Below, one piece after another: positions 51,018 through 59,724 of a stretch of 64,000 nucleotides of DNA. The notes beneath the pieces are model-generated. The model was not told the origin of the DNA, searched no databases, and was given only the letters and a program-made list of their open reading frames with translations. The stretch is from SLDF01 sp964537925 (GTDB lineage: Bacteria; Bacteroidota; Bacteroidia; Chitinophagales; Saprospiraceae), in the NCBI GenBank assembly GCA_964537925.1, contig CAZICV010000008.1, positions 36,931 through 100,930 of the forward strand, in the 5' to 3' direction. A program made the position numbers and the translations under genes. Positions within the stretch are counted from its first letter, which is position 1. Every line of letters begins with the position of its first letter.

Positions 51018-52738
51018 CCGTCAATCGCGCTTTCGATCATTTCGAGGCGAGCAATGAGACTCTGGATGGTCATGGCGTCCATCGTTCCGTTCACCACGGG
51101 GTAGTAAACGTCCACTTCCTCATCCTGCCCGATGCGATGCGAGCGGTCTTCACACTGCTCCACATCGCCCGGCACCGCCCAAAGCTCTGCCTTCACGATT
51201 GCAGTCCCCTTGGTCAGGGTATGTCCAACACCTCCCGCTCTGATGTTGAGCAGAATGCGATCACAATCCGGATCGGGTTCGATCCCTTCATCAGCCCATC
51301 CCTGAAAGCGCACCTTCTCCTTTTCGACCTTCTTGGCCGTCATTCCGCCGATGATGCGCGCTGATTGCGGCCAGCGCTCATACATGCGAGCGATGACCTC
51401 CTTGTGGATCGCGAAGACGAGAACCTTTCGACCCTCAGCGATCAGGCGCTCGATAAGCTCCATGACCATCGGTAGCTTGGCGAGGCCGAGTTCCTTGCGA
51501 GCTTCTGAGTAAGCAGAGAATTCCGGTACGAGATCACCAGCGTCGAGATGCTCCCCAACGCTATCGAACGAGCCAGCATGGATCGTAGCCATCTGATCTA
51601 GGATGTAGGCGGGATCGAGATCGACTAGGCGAGTGATGTCCGTGCGCTCGACTTCCTCATTCATCTCTTCCAGCGCCGCGAGCGCATTGGCGAAGGTGTC
51701 ACGCTCCGTCTGGATAAGGTTGGACAGTCCTTCCTCTGGCAGGATGATAACATGCCGGTTCTTCGGAGGCAGGTGCTTGAGCACATGCTTCTTCAAACGC
51801 CTGACCATGAACGAGAGACGTAGCTTCTCATTGAGTTCGGACAGGTTCGATCCACCATCGGTGACTAGACCGAAGTGCCCTTGGTAGGCGTCGCAGTAGG
51901 TATAGACGAACGTCTCCCAATCACGTCCGAGGCCTTCCGGATCGCAGTGCTGGATGATCGGCCAAAGCTGGATGGGCTGCTTGGTGATCGGCGTGCCTGA
52001 CAGGAAACACCACTTCCATGCGCGCAGCGGACGCTTCTTGAACTTCTTGCCGAAGCGCTTGCCGAGGATCGCCATGGTACGCTTGGCGTCGCCGTTGGAG
52101 AGAACCTGACTCTCATCGCAGACGATGATTCCCCATTCCTCGCGGGACAGCTTGTCATAATTCCGGTCAGCGATTTCGTAGTTGATTATGACGAAATCGG
52201 TGTCAGGGATGTCATCGCCCTGCGCGATGCCGATGGTCAGGGACTTATCCACCAGCCACTTTGTTAATTCTTTGAACCAATTATATTTTAGTCCAGAGGG
52301 GCAGAAGATCAAACCAGACTGGATGTCGTGGTTATTGATGATCCCAGCCGCAGAAATGCTCTTTCCTAACCCCGGTGGGTCTGCAATCAGCACATGCTTC
52401 CGCGACGCCGCATACAGAATCCCCGCCTTCTGGTACGGCAGGTAATCCAGCTTCTCGCCCGTCTTGGGATGGTAGATGTCCGGGACCGGGACCTCATAGT
52501 CCGCGTACATCGCAAAGCTCGCCTCAAGGGCGGCTTCCAGTTCGGTGACATGCTTGTCGAGTCGCTCCTTGGCCTCACCGACCGCGACATGATGGAACTC
52601 GGCGGCGCGTTTCCAGTCGGTCGTGTACCAGTGCTTCGCGCCCGTCATGTCGAACGTGAAGCCCGCCTGACGTGCGATCTGGCGCTCGGACTGCTTGAGG
52701 AGAAGGACGTAGCGTCCTCCCCGGTATTCGAGATGCAT
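51014..52738 (-). CDS. SNF2-family helicase (SMARCAL1-like)
   Basis: A 574-residue SF2 translocase: Walker A DPPGLGKS (120-127), FCPSGLKYNW, DEAD-box variant CDESQ, FLSGTPITKQP, and C-terminal LNIRAGGVGHTL and QCEDRSHRIGQ. It resembles annealing helicases such as SMARCAL1, which remodel forks. Its stop lies over the -35 of the next operon's promoter (51012-51017). It is the third gene of the leftward operon from promoter 53226. Confidence 0.93.
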   Translation of the reverse strand: MHLEYRGGRYVLLLKQSERQIARQAGFTFDMTGAKHWYTTDWKRAAEFHHVAVGEAKERLDKHVTELEAALEASFAMYADYEVPVPDIYHPKTGEKLDYLPYQKAGILYAASRKHVLIADPPGLGKSISAAGIINNHDIQSGLIFCPSGLKYNWFKELTKWLVDKSLTIGIAQGDDIPDTDFVIINYEIADRNYDKLSREEWGIIVCDESQVLSNGDAKRTMAILGKRFGKKFKKRPLRAWKWCFLSGTPITKQPIQLWPIIQHCDPEGLGRDWETFVYTYCDAYQGHFGLVTDGGSNLSELNEKLRLSFMVRRLKKHVLKHLPPKNRHVIILPEEGLSNLIQTERDTFANALAALEEMNEEVERTDITRLVDLDPAYILDQMATIHAGSFDSVGEHLDAGDLVPEFSAYSEARKELGLAKLPMVMELIERLIAEGRKVLVFAIHKEVIARMYERWPQSARIIGGMTAKKVEKEKVRFQGWADEGIEPDPDCDRILLNIRAGGVGHTLTKGTAIVKAELWAVPGDVEQCEDRSHRIGQDEEVDVYYPVVNGTMDAMTIQSLIARLEMIESAIDG

Positions 52739-52749
52739 GGAAATTCCTA

Positions 52750-52941
52750 CTAAGGGCAGCAGCGCGGCGAGCCGCCGCAGACGTTGGCGTAATCCTCGAA
52801 ATCGAATTCATCGATCTCGCCTTCCCAAGGCGTCCATGCTCCGCACACCCGGCACTCGAATGATGCGCAGCCGTCCATGTAGAACAACCCATCGGGAAGC
52901 TCGAACTCGTCGCGCGAACCGCTGCTGTCAGTAGATCGCAT
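52750..52941 (-). CDS. Small zinc-ribbon protein
   Basis: A 63-residue protein with CRVCGAWTPW and VCGGSPRCC, two cysteine pairs that probably hold one zinc. ATG 52941 overlaps the preceding gene by 14 bases. It is encoded directly before the SNF2 helicase, so it may bind DNA or a partner in the same process. Confidence 0.6.
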   Translation of the reverse strand: MRSTDSSGSRDEFELPDGLFYMDGCASFECRVCGAWTPWEGEIDEFDFEDYANVCGGSPRCCP

Positions 52942-53191
52942 CAGCCACGCCTCGTTGCCAAGACACAGAAGGCTGGAAGCAGCCAGTCGCGCAGAGGTCC
53001 TTGTAGGCCTTCCGCACGACAGCAGTGTGCTCATCCTCCGGTCTGTTACTGAAGAATGCAGCAGCCGCAGCGGTGTCCAACGACAGGACCCGAGAGGCTA
53101 TGCGCTCGTAGCCAAGGATCGCGGTAATCGCGTCATCCACGTCCTCAATGTGGGCGTAATCGCCTGAAGGCGCAGCCTCGTTGGAACTCAT
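52928..53191 (-). CDS. Unknown helical protein
   Basis: An 87-residue, mostly helical protein (HIEDVDDAITAILGYERIAS). It is the first gene after promoter 53226-53254 in the SNF2 operon. No family recognised. Confidence 0.55.
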   Translation of the reverse strand: MSSNEAAPSGDYAHIEDVDDAITAILGYERIASRVLSLDTAAAAAFFSNRPEDEHTAVVRKAYKDLCATGCFQPSVSWQRGVADAIY

Positions 53192-53225
53192 GATCGGCCT
53201 ATCCTACCTGTGAAGAGAGGTAGTT

Positions 53226-53254
53226 TGGCTAACGATTCCAACTGGACAAGTCAA
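53226..53254 (-). promoter_or_regulatory. Promoter with operator, SNF2 operon
   Basis: On the minus strand TTGACT (53249-53254), 17 bp, TAGCCA (53226-53231). The operator TAGTTTGGCTAAC (53221-53233) overlaps the -10. It marks the divergence between leftward early genes and the rightward 53-61 kb genes. Confidence 0.72.
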
Positions 53255-53277
53255 CTCATACTGTGTATGTAGGTAGC

Positions 53278-53457
53278 ATGGATCAACTCCCTGATGAGCA
53301 GGATGAGGAATTATGTCTGTGTCGCAAGTTCGTGCCGGAGAACAAGCGCATGGATTTTGACATCATCGTTACCGATCCTGACACCGGGAAGCGGCGCTGG
53401 AAGACAGTCCTGCGAGCACATCAGGACTGCCCATACCACGGCCTGAGGGTTCTCTGA
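53278..53457 (+). CDS. Unknown small Cys-containing protein
   Basis: A 59-residue protein (MDQLPDEQDEELCLCRKFVP) with CLC and CPYH that might bind metal. ATG 53278 is used (AGGTAG upstream). It overlaps the next gene by one base (TGATG). No family recognised. Confidence 0.5.
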   Translation: MDQLPDEQDEELCLCRKFVPENKRMDFDIIVTDPDTGKRRWKTVLRAHQDCPYHGLRVL

Positions 53458-53642
53458 TGCCAAGAGGTCTCTCCCCTATCGTGTGCAACGAGATCGAGCG
53501 GAGCGGCGTCATCCCTCCCGAGTGTCGGTTCCTCAACCCCACGCTGCATATCTGTCCTGACTGGAACGACCTCCTGATTGACGACAGCGACCCCGAATAC
53601 ACCACTTGCAAATGCCTGAAGGACGTTCATGAATCCGCTTGA
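53457..53642 (+). CDS. Unknown small Cys-rich protein
   Basis: A 61-residue protein with five cysteines (SPIVCNEIERSG, PPECRF, HICPDW, TTCKCLKD). Coupled to neighbours by overlap at both ends (53457; 14 bases at 53629-53642). Metal binding is possible; no family recognised. Confidence 0.5.
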   Translation: MPRGLSPIVCNEIERSGVIPPECRFLNPTLHICPDWNDLLIDDSDPEYTTCKCLKDVHESA

Positions 53643-53997
53643 GATCGCCTACTCCGTCTGCAATTCCGACAACATCATAGAAGCAGATGGGATGACCAAT
53701 CGGGAGCGGTTCCACTACATCTGCCGCATCTTCGACGTGGACAGCATCTCCCTCGCCAACACGTTCGACTACGATCTGGCGGTTGCGACCGAGGACCCGG
53801 AACTCATCTTCGCGGCGCTGCAACTCGCGCTTCTGCAGTGGCAGTTCGTCACCCAGCTTCACATGGGCGGTCACGTCTCCGACGAGACGCATGAGCAAGC
53901 CCTGCACTATCTCTACCTGACGCGCTCCAAGCTGAGGTGGGCCTTTTCCTTCCGTCGCTTCGGTAATGAAGTTCCGCCCTACCCGTTCGTCAACTAG
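53629..53997 (+). CDS. Unknown helical protein
   Basis: A 122-residue, largely helical protein (RERFHYICRIFDVDSISLAN; ELIFAALQLALLQWQFVTQL). It overlaps the previous gene by 14 bases and ends before the integrase promoter. No family recognised. Confidence 0.5.
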   Translation: MNPLEIAYSVCNSDNIIEADGMTNRERFHYICRIFDVDSISLANTFDYDLAVATEDPELIFAALQLALLQWQFVTQLHMGGHVSDETHEQALHYLYLTRSKLRWAFSFRRFGNEVPPYPFVN

Positions 53998-54010
53998 GAC
54001 AAATTATCCG

Positions 54011-54046
54011 TTGACTCCTTAGAGGCGAATCAGTATCCCTGATTCG
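54011..54046 (+). promoter_or_regulatory. Promoter of the integrase gene with a dyad on the -10
   Basis: TTGACT (54011-54016), 17 bp, TATCCC (54034-54039). A perfect dyad CGAATCAG-TATCC-CTGATTCG (54026-54046) is centred on the -10. It differs from the GTTAG palindrome, so the integrase may have its own repressor, or the RNA may fold into a 5' hairpin. Confidence 0.6.
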
Positions 54047-54068
54047 TCAACAGAAAAGGAGCAACGCC

Positions 54069-54668
54069 ATGGCGATCAAGCGAGCCGCCATCCAGACGCC
54101 GGAGCAGATCGACAGGGTAGTCGATCACATTCGCAACACGTCTACCACGCCTGAACGCGACGAGTTGATGTACCTCCTGTCGCACCTCGCCGGTCTTCGC
54201 GTAGGCGAAATCGCCAAGCTCTCCATCGACACTGCCTTCCTTGATGCCGAAGGACGTATCCCGCTGCGTAACGAAGATCGCACGGTGCGTGTGATGTCGA
54301 ACGTCGCCAAGAAGGGGCGCGAGCGCACGGTGCCGATGCACCCGCGTGTCGCACAGGCTCTCCGACGCTTTATTGAACGCTATCCCGGTCTCAACCATGT
54401 GGCGTTCAGCCAGCGCAACCCTCGCCAAGTCCTTTCCGACAATGCGTTAACGGTTTGGTTCTTCCGTTTGTATAAGGCAGCGGGGATGCAGAACTGCTCC
54501 TCTCACTCCGGTAGGCGCTCCTTCGCGACCCGTTCGGCGCGGATGCTCGCCAACCACGGGCAATCGCTGAAGGACCTGCAAATGTTGCTCGGCCATGCCA
54601 AGCTTGAGACCACGGAAGCTTACCTCGAACCGACCGACACTACGAGGAACCTGATCGCGGCGCTTTGA
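54069..54668 (+). CDS. Tyrosine integrase/recombinase (catalytic domain only)
   Basis: A 199-residue recombinase with all active-site residues: Arg44 (AGLRVGE), Lys near 82 (KKGRERTVPM), His146 and Arg149 (HSGRRSFATR), His176 (LGHAKLETT) and Tyr185. It lacks the usual arm-binding and core-binding N-terminal domains, so it is about half the size of lambda-type integrases and closer to mini-integrases. AAAAGGAG lies upstream of ATG 54069. It supports a temperate lifestyle, with the tRNA-Val half at 63947 as a candidate att site. Confidence 0.9.
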   Translation: MAIKRAAIQTPEQIDRVVDHIRNTSTTPERDELMYLLSHLAGLRVGEIAKLSIDTAFLDAEGRIPLRNEDRTVRVMSNVAKKGRERTVPMHPRVAQALRRFIERYPGLNHVAFSQRNPRQVLSDNALTVWFFRLYKAAGMQNCSSHSGRRSFATRSARMLANHGQSLKDLQMLLGHAKLETTEAYLEPTDTTRNLIAAL

Positions 54669-54724
54669 TTGACAGAACCCGTTACTCAACCTATCGCAAA
54701 CCTATTACGTACAAGGAGATTCCC

Positions 54725-55129
54725 ATGTCCAGCGAAGTGAAGATCGAAGAGGCTACCGGCGTCCTGTCAGGCAGGTACATCCCGTGGATCAAGGAAAAGT
54801 ACCCGTTCGGCAAACTCACTCCCGCCCGCTGGGAGAACGACGACAAGACTGCCCTGACTGGCCCGAGCTTCCTCATCCCTCGTTCGGAAAATCCTCCTTC
54901 GGTGCTCGCGGGCGGACGCAAGCGGTACAAGCACTGCACCTTCGTCTCCCGCAAGGTGAGTGAGGATGGGGATATCCGCGTCTGGCTCCACCCGGACAGT
55001 CCTTCTCCGCAGGACCGTCCGCTCTCGACCATCGCCAAGACGGAAGCCGCTCCGCCCGCTGCAAAGGAAGAGAAGAAGCCTCGCAAGGCGCGCGCCGCGA
55101 AGACCGCTGCTCCCGCCCCTGCCAACTAA
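54725..55129 (+). CDS. Unknown protein with basic Lys/Ala tail
   Basis: A 134-residue protein. Residues 1-90 are ordered (GRYIPWIKEKYPFGKLTPAR; RYKHCTFVSRKV) and the C-terminus is Lys/Ala/Pro-rich (EEKKPRKARAAKTAA), like nucleoid-type DNA-binding tails. ATG 54725 has AAGGAG upstream. It follows the integrase and ends at a strong terminator. DNA binding, possibly as an integration or packaging helper, is inference. Confidence 0.5.
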   Translation: MSSEVKIEEATGVLSGRYIPWIKEKYPFGKLTPARWENDDKTALTGPSFLIPRSENPPSVLAGGRKRYKHCTFVSRKVSEDGDIRVWLHPDSPSPQDRPLSTIAKTEAAPPAAKEEKKPRKARAAKTAAPAPAN

Positions 55130-55133
55130 GACA

Positions 55134-55165
55134 AAGCCCCACTGGCTCCAACCAGTGGGGCTTTC
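55134..55165 (+). terminator. Rho-independent terminator
   Basis: AAGCCCCACTGG-CTCCAA-CCAGTGGGGCTT followed by T-C-T. A 12-bp perfect stem ending the integrase transcript. Confidence 0.88.
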
Positions 55166-55189
55166 TACGTCATCTCGTGACAGTCTCTA

Positions 55190-55225
55190 TTGACTCGCAA
55201 GGCCTTATTGGTTAGTTAGACTAAC
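55190..55225 (+). promoter_or_regulatory. Promoter with full operator, replication operon
   Basis: TTGACT (55190-55195), 17 bp, TAGTTA (55213-55218). The operator GTTAGTTAGACTAAC (55211-55225) is identical to that at 1230-1244 and covers the -10 and start region. Confidence 0.75.
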
Positions 55226-55245
55226 CTTTCCCGTTAAGGCTTTCC

Positions 55246-55719
55246 ATGACAACCATTGCCGCAAGAGCAGGCGTGCTGGTCGCTGACACTCAGATGACCT
55301 ACGCCGACAGTCCTACCTCCGTTCCCAAGCTCAAGCTGTTCATTGCCGGTGATTACGCCGTGGGCGTTTGCGGTAGCTGCGACAAGATTCCAACAATCAG
55401 GCAATGGTTCGAGCAATTATATTGCACACCTGAGTCCATGCCCGAGCGGTTGTGGGAGGACTCCTACGATATTCTGGCCATGAATGCGGATGGCGGTATC
55501 TTCACGCTCTTTGGCGATACGCTACACGAGCTTCCCGTCAATTATTTCGCCTTGGGTTCTGGTAGGCTTGTAGCCATGGGCGCGATGGCTGCGGGGTCGA
55601 ACGCCGTGGAGGCCGTCAAGATCGCCTGTAAATACGATGTCTATACAGGAGGCCCGGTGGAGTTCCTCACGGTGGAAGACATCCGTGCAGCTATCGCAAA
55701 GCGTAACGACTTCCAATGA
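55246..55719 (+). CDS. Proteasome beta/HslV-like Ntn-hydrolase
   Basis: A 157-residue protein with the opening MTTIAARAGVLVADTQMTY, so removal of Met would expose an N-terminal Thr as in proteasome and HslV subunits; Asp and Lys residues follow in the right order (VADT, PKLKL). FALGSGRLVAMGAMAAGSNA and YTGGPVEFL match the family's conserved G-rich segments. No ATPase partner gene is seen. Similar phage proteins exist; the substrate is unknown. It overlaps the primase gene by four bases. Confidence 0.75.
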   Translation: MTTIAARAGVLVADTQMTYADSPTSVPKLKLFIAGDYAVGVCGSCDKIPTIRQWFEQLYCTPESMPERLWEDSYDILAMNADGGIFTLFGDTLHELPVNYFALGSGRLVAMGAMAAGSNAVEAVKIACKYDVYTGGPVEFLTVEDIRAAIAKRNDFQ

Positions 55720-58700
55720 TCGATGCTTCACCGGCCCTCGCTGGGTTCCTTGCGGACTTCTTCGACGAGGGTGATATCAATGTCGAACTCTCGTCGGGCG
55801 AGACCGTCCCATGCACGTCGCACGAGCAGGTAATCAGCCTGTGCGCCGACGACGAAGACCCGTGGATCGATCTGGTTGACGGCAATGGCATGGCGTGTGG
55901 CCTCTTCCTGCCCGGTGATCCAGTCGTGGTGGACCCGGCTCCGTCCTTCGTCGTGGACGGAGGGATGATCTACATGCTCGACACGCCTCTTGCAGGGCAA
56001 GAGCAAGGCAAGCACATGCTGCCAGTGTCCACTATTGTCGAGGGTCCTGAACAGCCTGTAGCCTATCTCCCGAGTGATCTGGACATTTCCACGCCGGGAT
56101 CGGAGCGGGACATCATCCTCTCCACCGGGCGCAACCGGCAGGAGTATCAGGGCAAGTGGAAGCCCATGAAGTCGGTCTTCGGACAATTCTCCGACCGGCT
56201 CCAACAGCACCAAGAGGGTAAGAAGGACGGTCCCTGCTTCCTTCAAGGCGAGTGTGCTGGCGGCACACGCAAAGCGGCGGCGATGATCGCCAACTACGTC
56301 ATTGGCCTTGACCTAGATAGCGGCGAGCCGCTTGCGGACGTGATGGACGCCATCGTGGACGCCGGGCTTGAAGCTGTCATCTACACGACGCACTCGCACC
56401 TCAAGAACACTAGCCAGATCAAGCGTGACCACTTCCTCAAATGGTCAGGCGGTGAGGACCCTACCGAGGCTCTCTGTGCCGAGTACCTGCAACAGGTGAA
56501 GGGCACCATTCCCGCGATCACGGAAGGTCTCGTGATCGTCGAGGACGCTCACCACACCGAAGAGGGTGTAGTCATCCTCGTGCAGCACGCGCCGATGCCG
56601 AAGTTCCGCGCGGTATTCCCTCTCTCGGAGCCGTTCGTATTCGCTAAGCGTGGCGGCACGCAGCAGGACGCCATTGCCGAGTGGAAGGAGCGTTACGCGG
56701 GGTTCGCTACGGCGCTGAACTTCTTCTTCGACGAAACCTGTGTCGATCCGGCGCGCCTGTTCTACCTCCCGCGCCACAAGAAGGGCGAGGCCTTCGGTTC
56801 GTGGTGGATCGCGGGAAGTCCGGTAAACCTCGACGATTACGACCGCATCAAGATCAAGCGTGGTAAGCGCGGCAAGCGAGCCGTGGTCCAGAACGCGTTC
56901 ACCGAGTTTGCGGGTGATGCGGACGATGAGGACGACAAGAATCGTTACATCGTCGATGGCTTCAACCTTGTCGGATGGGCCAAGAAGAACGCCAAGCAGT
57001 TCGAGATCGAGAACTTCCTGACCGAGGTGTGTCCGGACATGCTCCGCGATCCTCGTGGCAGTGGTAAGTCAGGCATCCACACCGAGTGCCCTTTCGAGGC
57101 TGAGCATTCCTCGTTCGGCGGCGGCGGCTCCTATGTTGTCAATTCCTCGGGCAACTATGATGATGGTTTCGACGGCGGTTTCACCTTCCACTGCGTCCAC
57201 AACGCCTGCGCGGGACGTGATCGCCTCGACTTCATCAAGGGCTGTATCGAGGAGGAATGGTTCTCGGTTAAGGACCTGCAAAAGAAGGATCACTACCTCG
57301 AACTCGAAGAGGAAGAGGAGGAAGAGGAAACTCGTCCCGCGCGGCAGGCCCACTCCCCTGACCCGAAAGGCAGTGATCCTGTCTATGAGGAACCTGCCGA
57401 CGACACGCTCGACGAAGAGACGCGCGTCCTCAACTGGTTCAACAAGCAATACGCCGTTGTCGTCAACGGCAGCACTGTACGCATCCTCTCAGAGCCGCAT
57501 GTAGGCAGCGACGATGTGACCTTCCTGACGCAGAGCGACGTGGCGCTGCTTGAGAAGAACCGCATCATCTTCGTCCCCACCAAAAACGGAAAGACCGAAC
57601 GCTTGGAAGCTTTCAAACAGTGGCTCGAATCCGAAACGCGGCGCACCTACCGTGGCGTCGTCTTCGCGCCGGGGCAGGATACTGGAGACCTCATCTACAA
57701 CCTGTTCCGTGGCTTCCCGATCCAGCCTCTCAAGGGGGATTGGTCGCTGCTACGCAACCACATCTATGAGAACATCTGCGAGAGTGATGACGACCTCTTC
57801 GACTGGTTCATGTCGTGGATGGCGCAGCTTATCCAGCAGCCGGATCGCAAGCCCGGCTCGACGCTGGTAATCACTGGCGAGAAAGGCACCGGCAAGTCCA
57901 CTACCTTCGACTTCCTCGGTGAGCTTCTCGGCAAGCACGCGATTACCGTCAGCCAGCGCAAACAGATCACCGGCAACTTCAACGCCCACTTCGCCACCGC
58001 GCTTCTCATGGTTTGCGAGGAAGCGTTTTGGGCGGCCGATCCTCAGGCTGAAGGCGCGCTCAAGGATACGATCACCAACTCGACTATGATGATCGAGAAG
58101 AAGGGCTACGACCCGATCAAGTCCAAGAACTACACGCGCTTGGTGCTCATCTCCAACAACGAATGGGTGGTTCCCGCCACCCTCAAGGATGAGCGCCGCT
58201 TCGGCGTGTTCCGGTGCTCGGACAAGCGTCGAGGCGATATTGAGTTCTTCGACAAGCTCCGTCACCAGATGAAGCACGAAGGCGGTCTTGAAGCCATGAT
58301 GTATGAGCTTCTCCACTACCAGCCCAAAACAGGCAGCTTCGGTTGTCTCTTCCTGCCGCCTCAGACGAAGTACCTTCAGCAGCAGCAGGTCGAAAGCCTC
58401 TCGGGTGTGGACAAGTTCATGCTCGATCTGCTGCGCACCGGGACATACGAGTCCACCAACGAGAACTTCGACCCCATCGAACTCAACGAGGCGAAGGAGA
58501 CGACTATCTACGCGGTCAACCTGCGCCAGTGCGTTGAAGATTTCGTGCGGATGCGTTTCGCAAGCGACAAGGCCAAGACCAGTTACGATGACATTGCTGT
58601 TGCGGCATTGGGCTGGTTCGGCGCGGAGGAATACATGCTCGCCGTCGAAGGACAGACCAACAAGAAGCGCACCTTCCGCTTCCCGCCGCTCGCTGAGGCG

Positions 58701-58781
58701 CGCGCCTTGCTCAAGGAGCGCAAGGGTCTCGATATCGAGATAATGGCCACGGAGGACGCCCACACTCGCAGGAGTCGGTGA
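55716..58781 (+). CDS. Primase-helicase (AEP-like primase, D5/SF3 helicase)
   Basis: A 1021-residue replication protein. The N-terminal half holds a primase-like region (ANYVIGLDLDSGEPLADVMD; YTTHSHLKN; RLFYLPRH) and a Cys/His zinc patch (HTECPFEAEHSS...FHCVHNACAGRD, about 455-505), then an acidic linker (ELEEEEEEEE). The C-terminal half is an SF3/DUF5906 helicase: Walker A TGEKGTGKST (about 721), Walker B LLMVCEEAFW, and VLISNNEWVVPA. Together with the polymerase it forms the replication core. Confidence 0.9.
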   Translation: MIDASPALAGFLADFFDEGDINVELSSGETVPCTSHEQVISLCADDEDPWIDLVDGNGMACGLFLPGDPVVVDPAPSFVVDGGMIYMLDTPLAGQEQGKHMLPVSTIVEGPEQPVAYLPSDLDISTPGSERDIILSTGRNRQEYQGKWKPMKSVFGQFSDRLQQHQEGKKDGPCFLQGECAGGTRKAAAMIANYVIGLDLDSGEPLADVMDAIVDAGLEAVIYTTHSHLKNTSQIKRDHFLKWSGGEDPTEALCAEYLQQVKGTIPAITEGLVIVEDAHHTEEGVVILVQHAPMPKFRAVFPLSEPFVFAKRGGTQQDAIAEWKERYAGFATALNFFFDETCVDPARLFYLPRHKKGEAFGSWWIAGSPVNLDDYDRIKIKRGKRGKRAVVQNAFTEFAGDADDEDDKNRYIVDGFNLVGWAKKNAKQFEIENFLTEVCPDMLRDPRGSGKSGIHTECPFEAEHSSFGGGGSYVVNSSGNYDDGFDGGFTFHCVHNACAGRDRLDFIKGCIEEEWFSVKDLQKKDHYLELEEEEEEEETRPARQAHSPDPKGSDPVYEEPADDTLDEETRVLNWFNKQYAVVVNGSTVRILSEPHVGSDDVTFLTQSDVALLEKNRIIFVPTKNGKTERLEAFKQWLESETRRTYRGVVFAPGQDTGDLIYNLFRGFPIQPLKGDWSLLRNHIYENICESDDDLFDWFMSWMAQLIQQPDRKPGSTLVITGEKGTGKSTTFDFLGELLGKHAITVSQRKQITGNFNAHFATALLMVCEEAFWAADPQAEGALKDTITNSTMMIEKKGYDPIKSKNYTRLVLISNNEWVVPATLKDERRFGVFRCSDKRRGDIEFFDKLRHQMKHEGGLEAMMYELLHYQPKTGSFGCLFLPPQTKYLQQQQVESLSGVDKFMLDLLRTGTYESTNENFDPIELNEAKETTIYAVNLRQCVEDFVRMRFASDKAKTSYDDIAVAALGWFGAEEYMLAVEGQTNKKRTFRFPPLAEARALLKERKGLDIEIMATEDAHTRRSR

Positions 58782-58805
58782 GGTAGTTTCAATGACTCTG
58801 GAGTC

Positions 58806-58835
58806 TTGACAGGTTAGTGCGAATCGACCTATTCT
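58806..58835 (+). promoter_or_regulatory. Promoter of the dCMP deaminase operon
   Basis: TTGACA (58806-58811), 18 bp, TATTCT (58830-58835). Half operators lie close by: GGTAGTTTC (58782-58791 region) and GGTTAG (58812-58817). Confidence 0.65.
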
Positions 58836-58882
58836 CCGTCCGGATAGAAGCCCTCTGGACTTCGACGTGAAGGAGAGTTGCA

Positions 58883-59311
58883 TTGTGGTCCGATGAGTTC
58901 TGGCTAGGACAAGCCGCTAATTACTCCACCCAATCGAAGGACCCGAGCACGAAAGTCGGTTGTGTTATCGTTCGTCCGAACCGGACCCTTGCCTCCGCTG
59001 GTGTGAATGGTTTTCCGAGGAAGATCGCTGATACTGAGGAGCGTCTTCACAACCGCGAGGTCAAGTATCGCATCGTGATACATGCTGAGATGAACGCGCT
59101 TCATTCGGCACTGGAAGACCTGACTGGCTCGACGCTCTATTGCACCTTCGCGCCCTGCGCCGCCTGCGCGCCTCATATCATTCAGCGCGGGATCACTCGC
59201 GTCGTCTTTCCCGCCAATCATGAGAACGACCGCTGGATAGAGAACCAGCAGCACTCAATCGAGCTATTCCGAGAGGCGGGCGTCGCAGTCGTCCCTGTGG
59301 TTCTGCAATGA
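58883..59311 (+). CDS. dCMP deaminase
   Basis: Converts dCMP to dUMP for ThyX. The 142-residue protein has the zinc site His67-Ala-Glu69 (HAEMNALHS) and PCAAC (Cys92, Cys95). It starts at TTG 58883 with AAGGAGA upstream, an unusual start supported by the family N-terminus (FWLGQAANYSTQSKDPSTKV). Four-base overlap with the next gene. Confidence 0.92.
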   Translation: MWSDEFWLGQAANYSTQSKDPSTKVGCVIVRPNRTLASAGVNGFPRKIADTEERLHNREVKYRIVIHAEMNALHSALEDLTGSTLYCTFAPCAACAPHIIQRGITRVVFPANHENDRWIENQQHSIELFREAGVAVVPVVLQ

Positions 59312-59724
59312 CGATCTACACGACCTCAGCACTTTACACGCCGAAGCTTCTTGCGAAGCACCGCTCCAAGGTATTCCTCTTTGGCGACAACCTCTTGGGA
59401 GTAGGCAAGGGCGGACAGGCAGTGGTCCGAGAGATGGAGAATGCTTGCGGTATCCCGACCAAGAAGGCTCCTCGCAATGACCGTGACGCCTTCTTCTACG
59501 ATGACGATCTCCCCTCTTTTATCGGTGAGGTAGTCGCGTGTCTGGAGTGGGTGAAGACTTTGGCTAAGCACCGTGACATTGTTGTTCCTGTTACGTCATT
59601 GGGGCAAATCTCCCTCGGGCTTGGACTGGCAAACCTACCGAAGCACGCTCCGTTCACCTATGAACTGATCTGCGCCTACATCCATGCGCTTGCCCGCGAG
59701 CATGGAGGTTTCCAGACCTTGTGA
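59308..59724 (+). CDS. Phage protein with macrodomain-like glycine loop
   Basis: A 138-residue protein. VFLFGDNLLGVGKGGQAVV resembles the ADP-ribose-binding loop style seen in phage macrodomain-like proteins, and later VVPVTSLGQISLGLGLANLP and HAPFTYELI are characteristic of this phage family. Function uncertain; ADP-ribose or a nucleotide ligand is possible, which would fit the NADAR protein in the same genome. It overlaps both neighbours by four bases. Confidence 0.5.
   Translation: MTIYTTSALYTPKLLAKHRSKVFLFGDNLLGVGKGGQAVVREMENACGIPTKKAPRNDRDAFFYDDDLPSFIGEVVACLEWVKTLAKHRDIVVPVTSLGQISLGLGLANLPKHAPFTYELICAYIHALAREHGGFQTL

Noticed and set aside
54011..54046. Terminator of the small genes at 53.3-54.0 kb
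   Set aside because: The dyad has no T-run and is centred on a -10 correctly spaced from TTGACT, so a promoter/operator is the better reading.
57750..58883. Minus-strand frame of 377 codons opposite the primase-helicase
   Set aside because: Covers the Walker A and B region of a clear helicase and has no features of its own.
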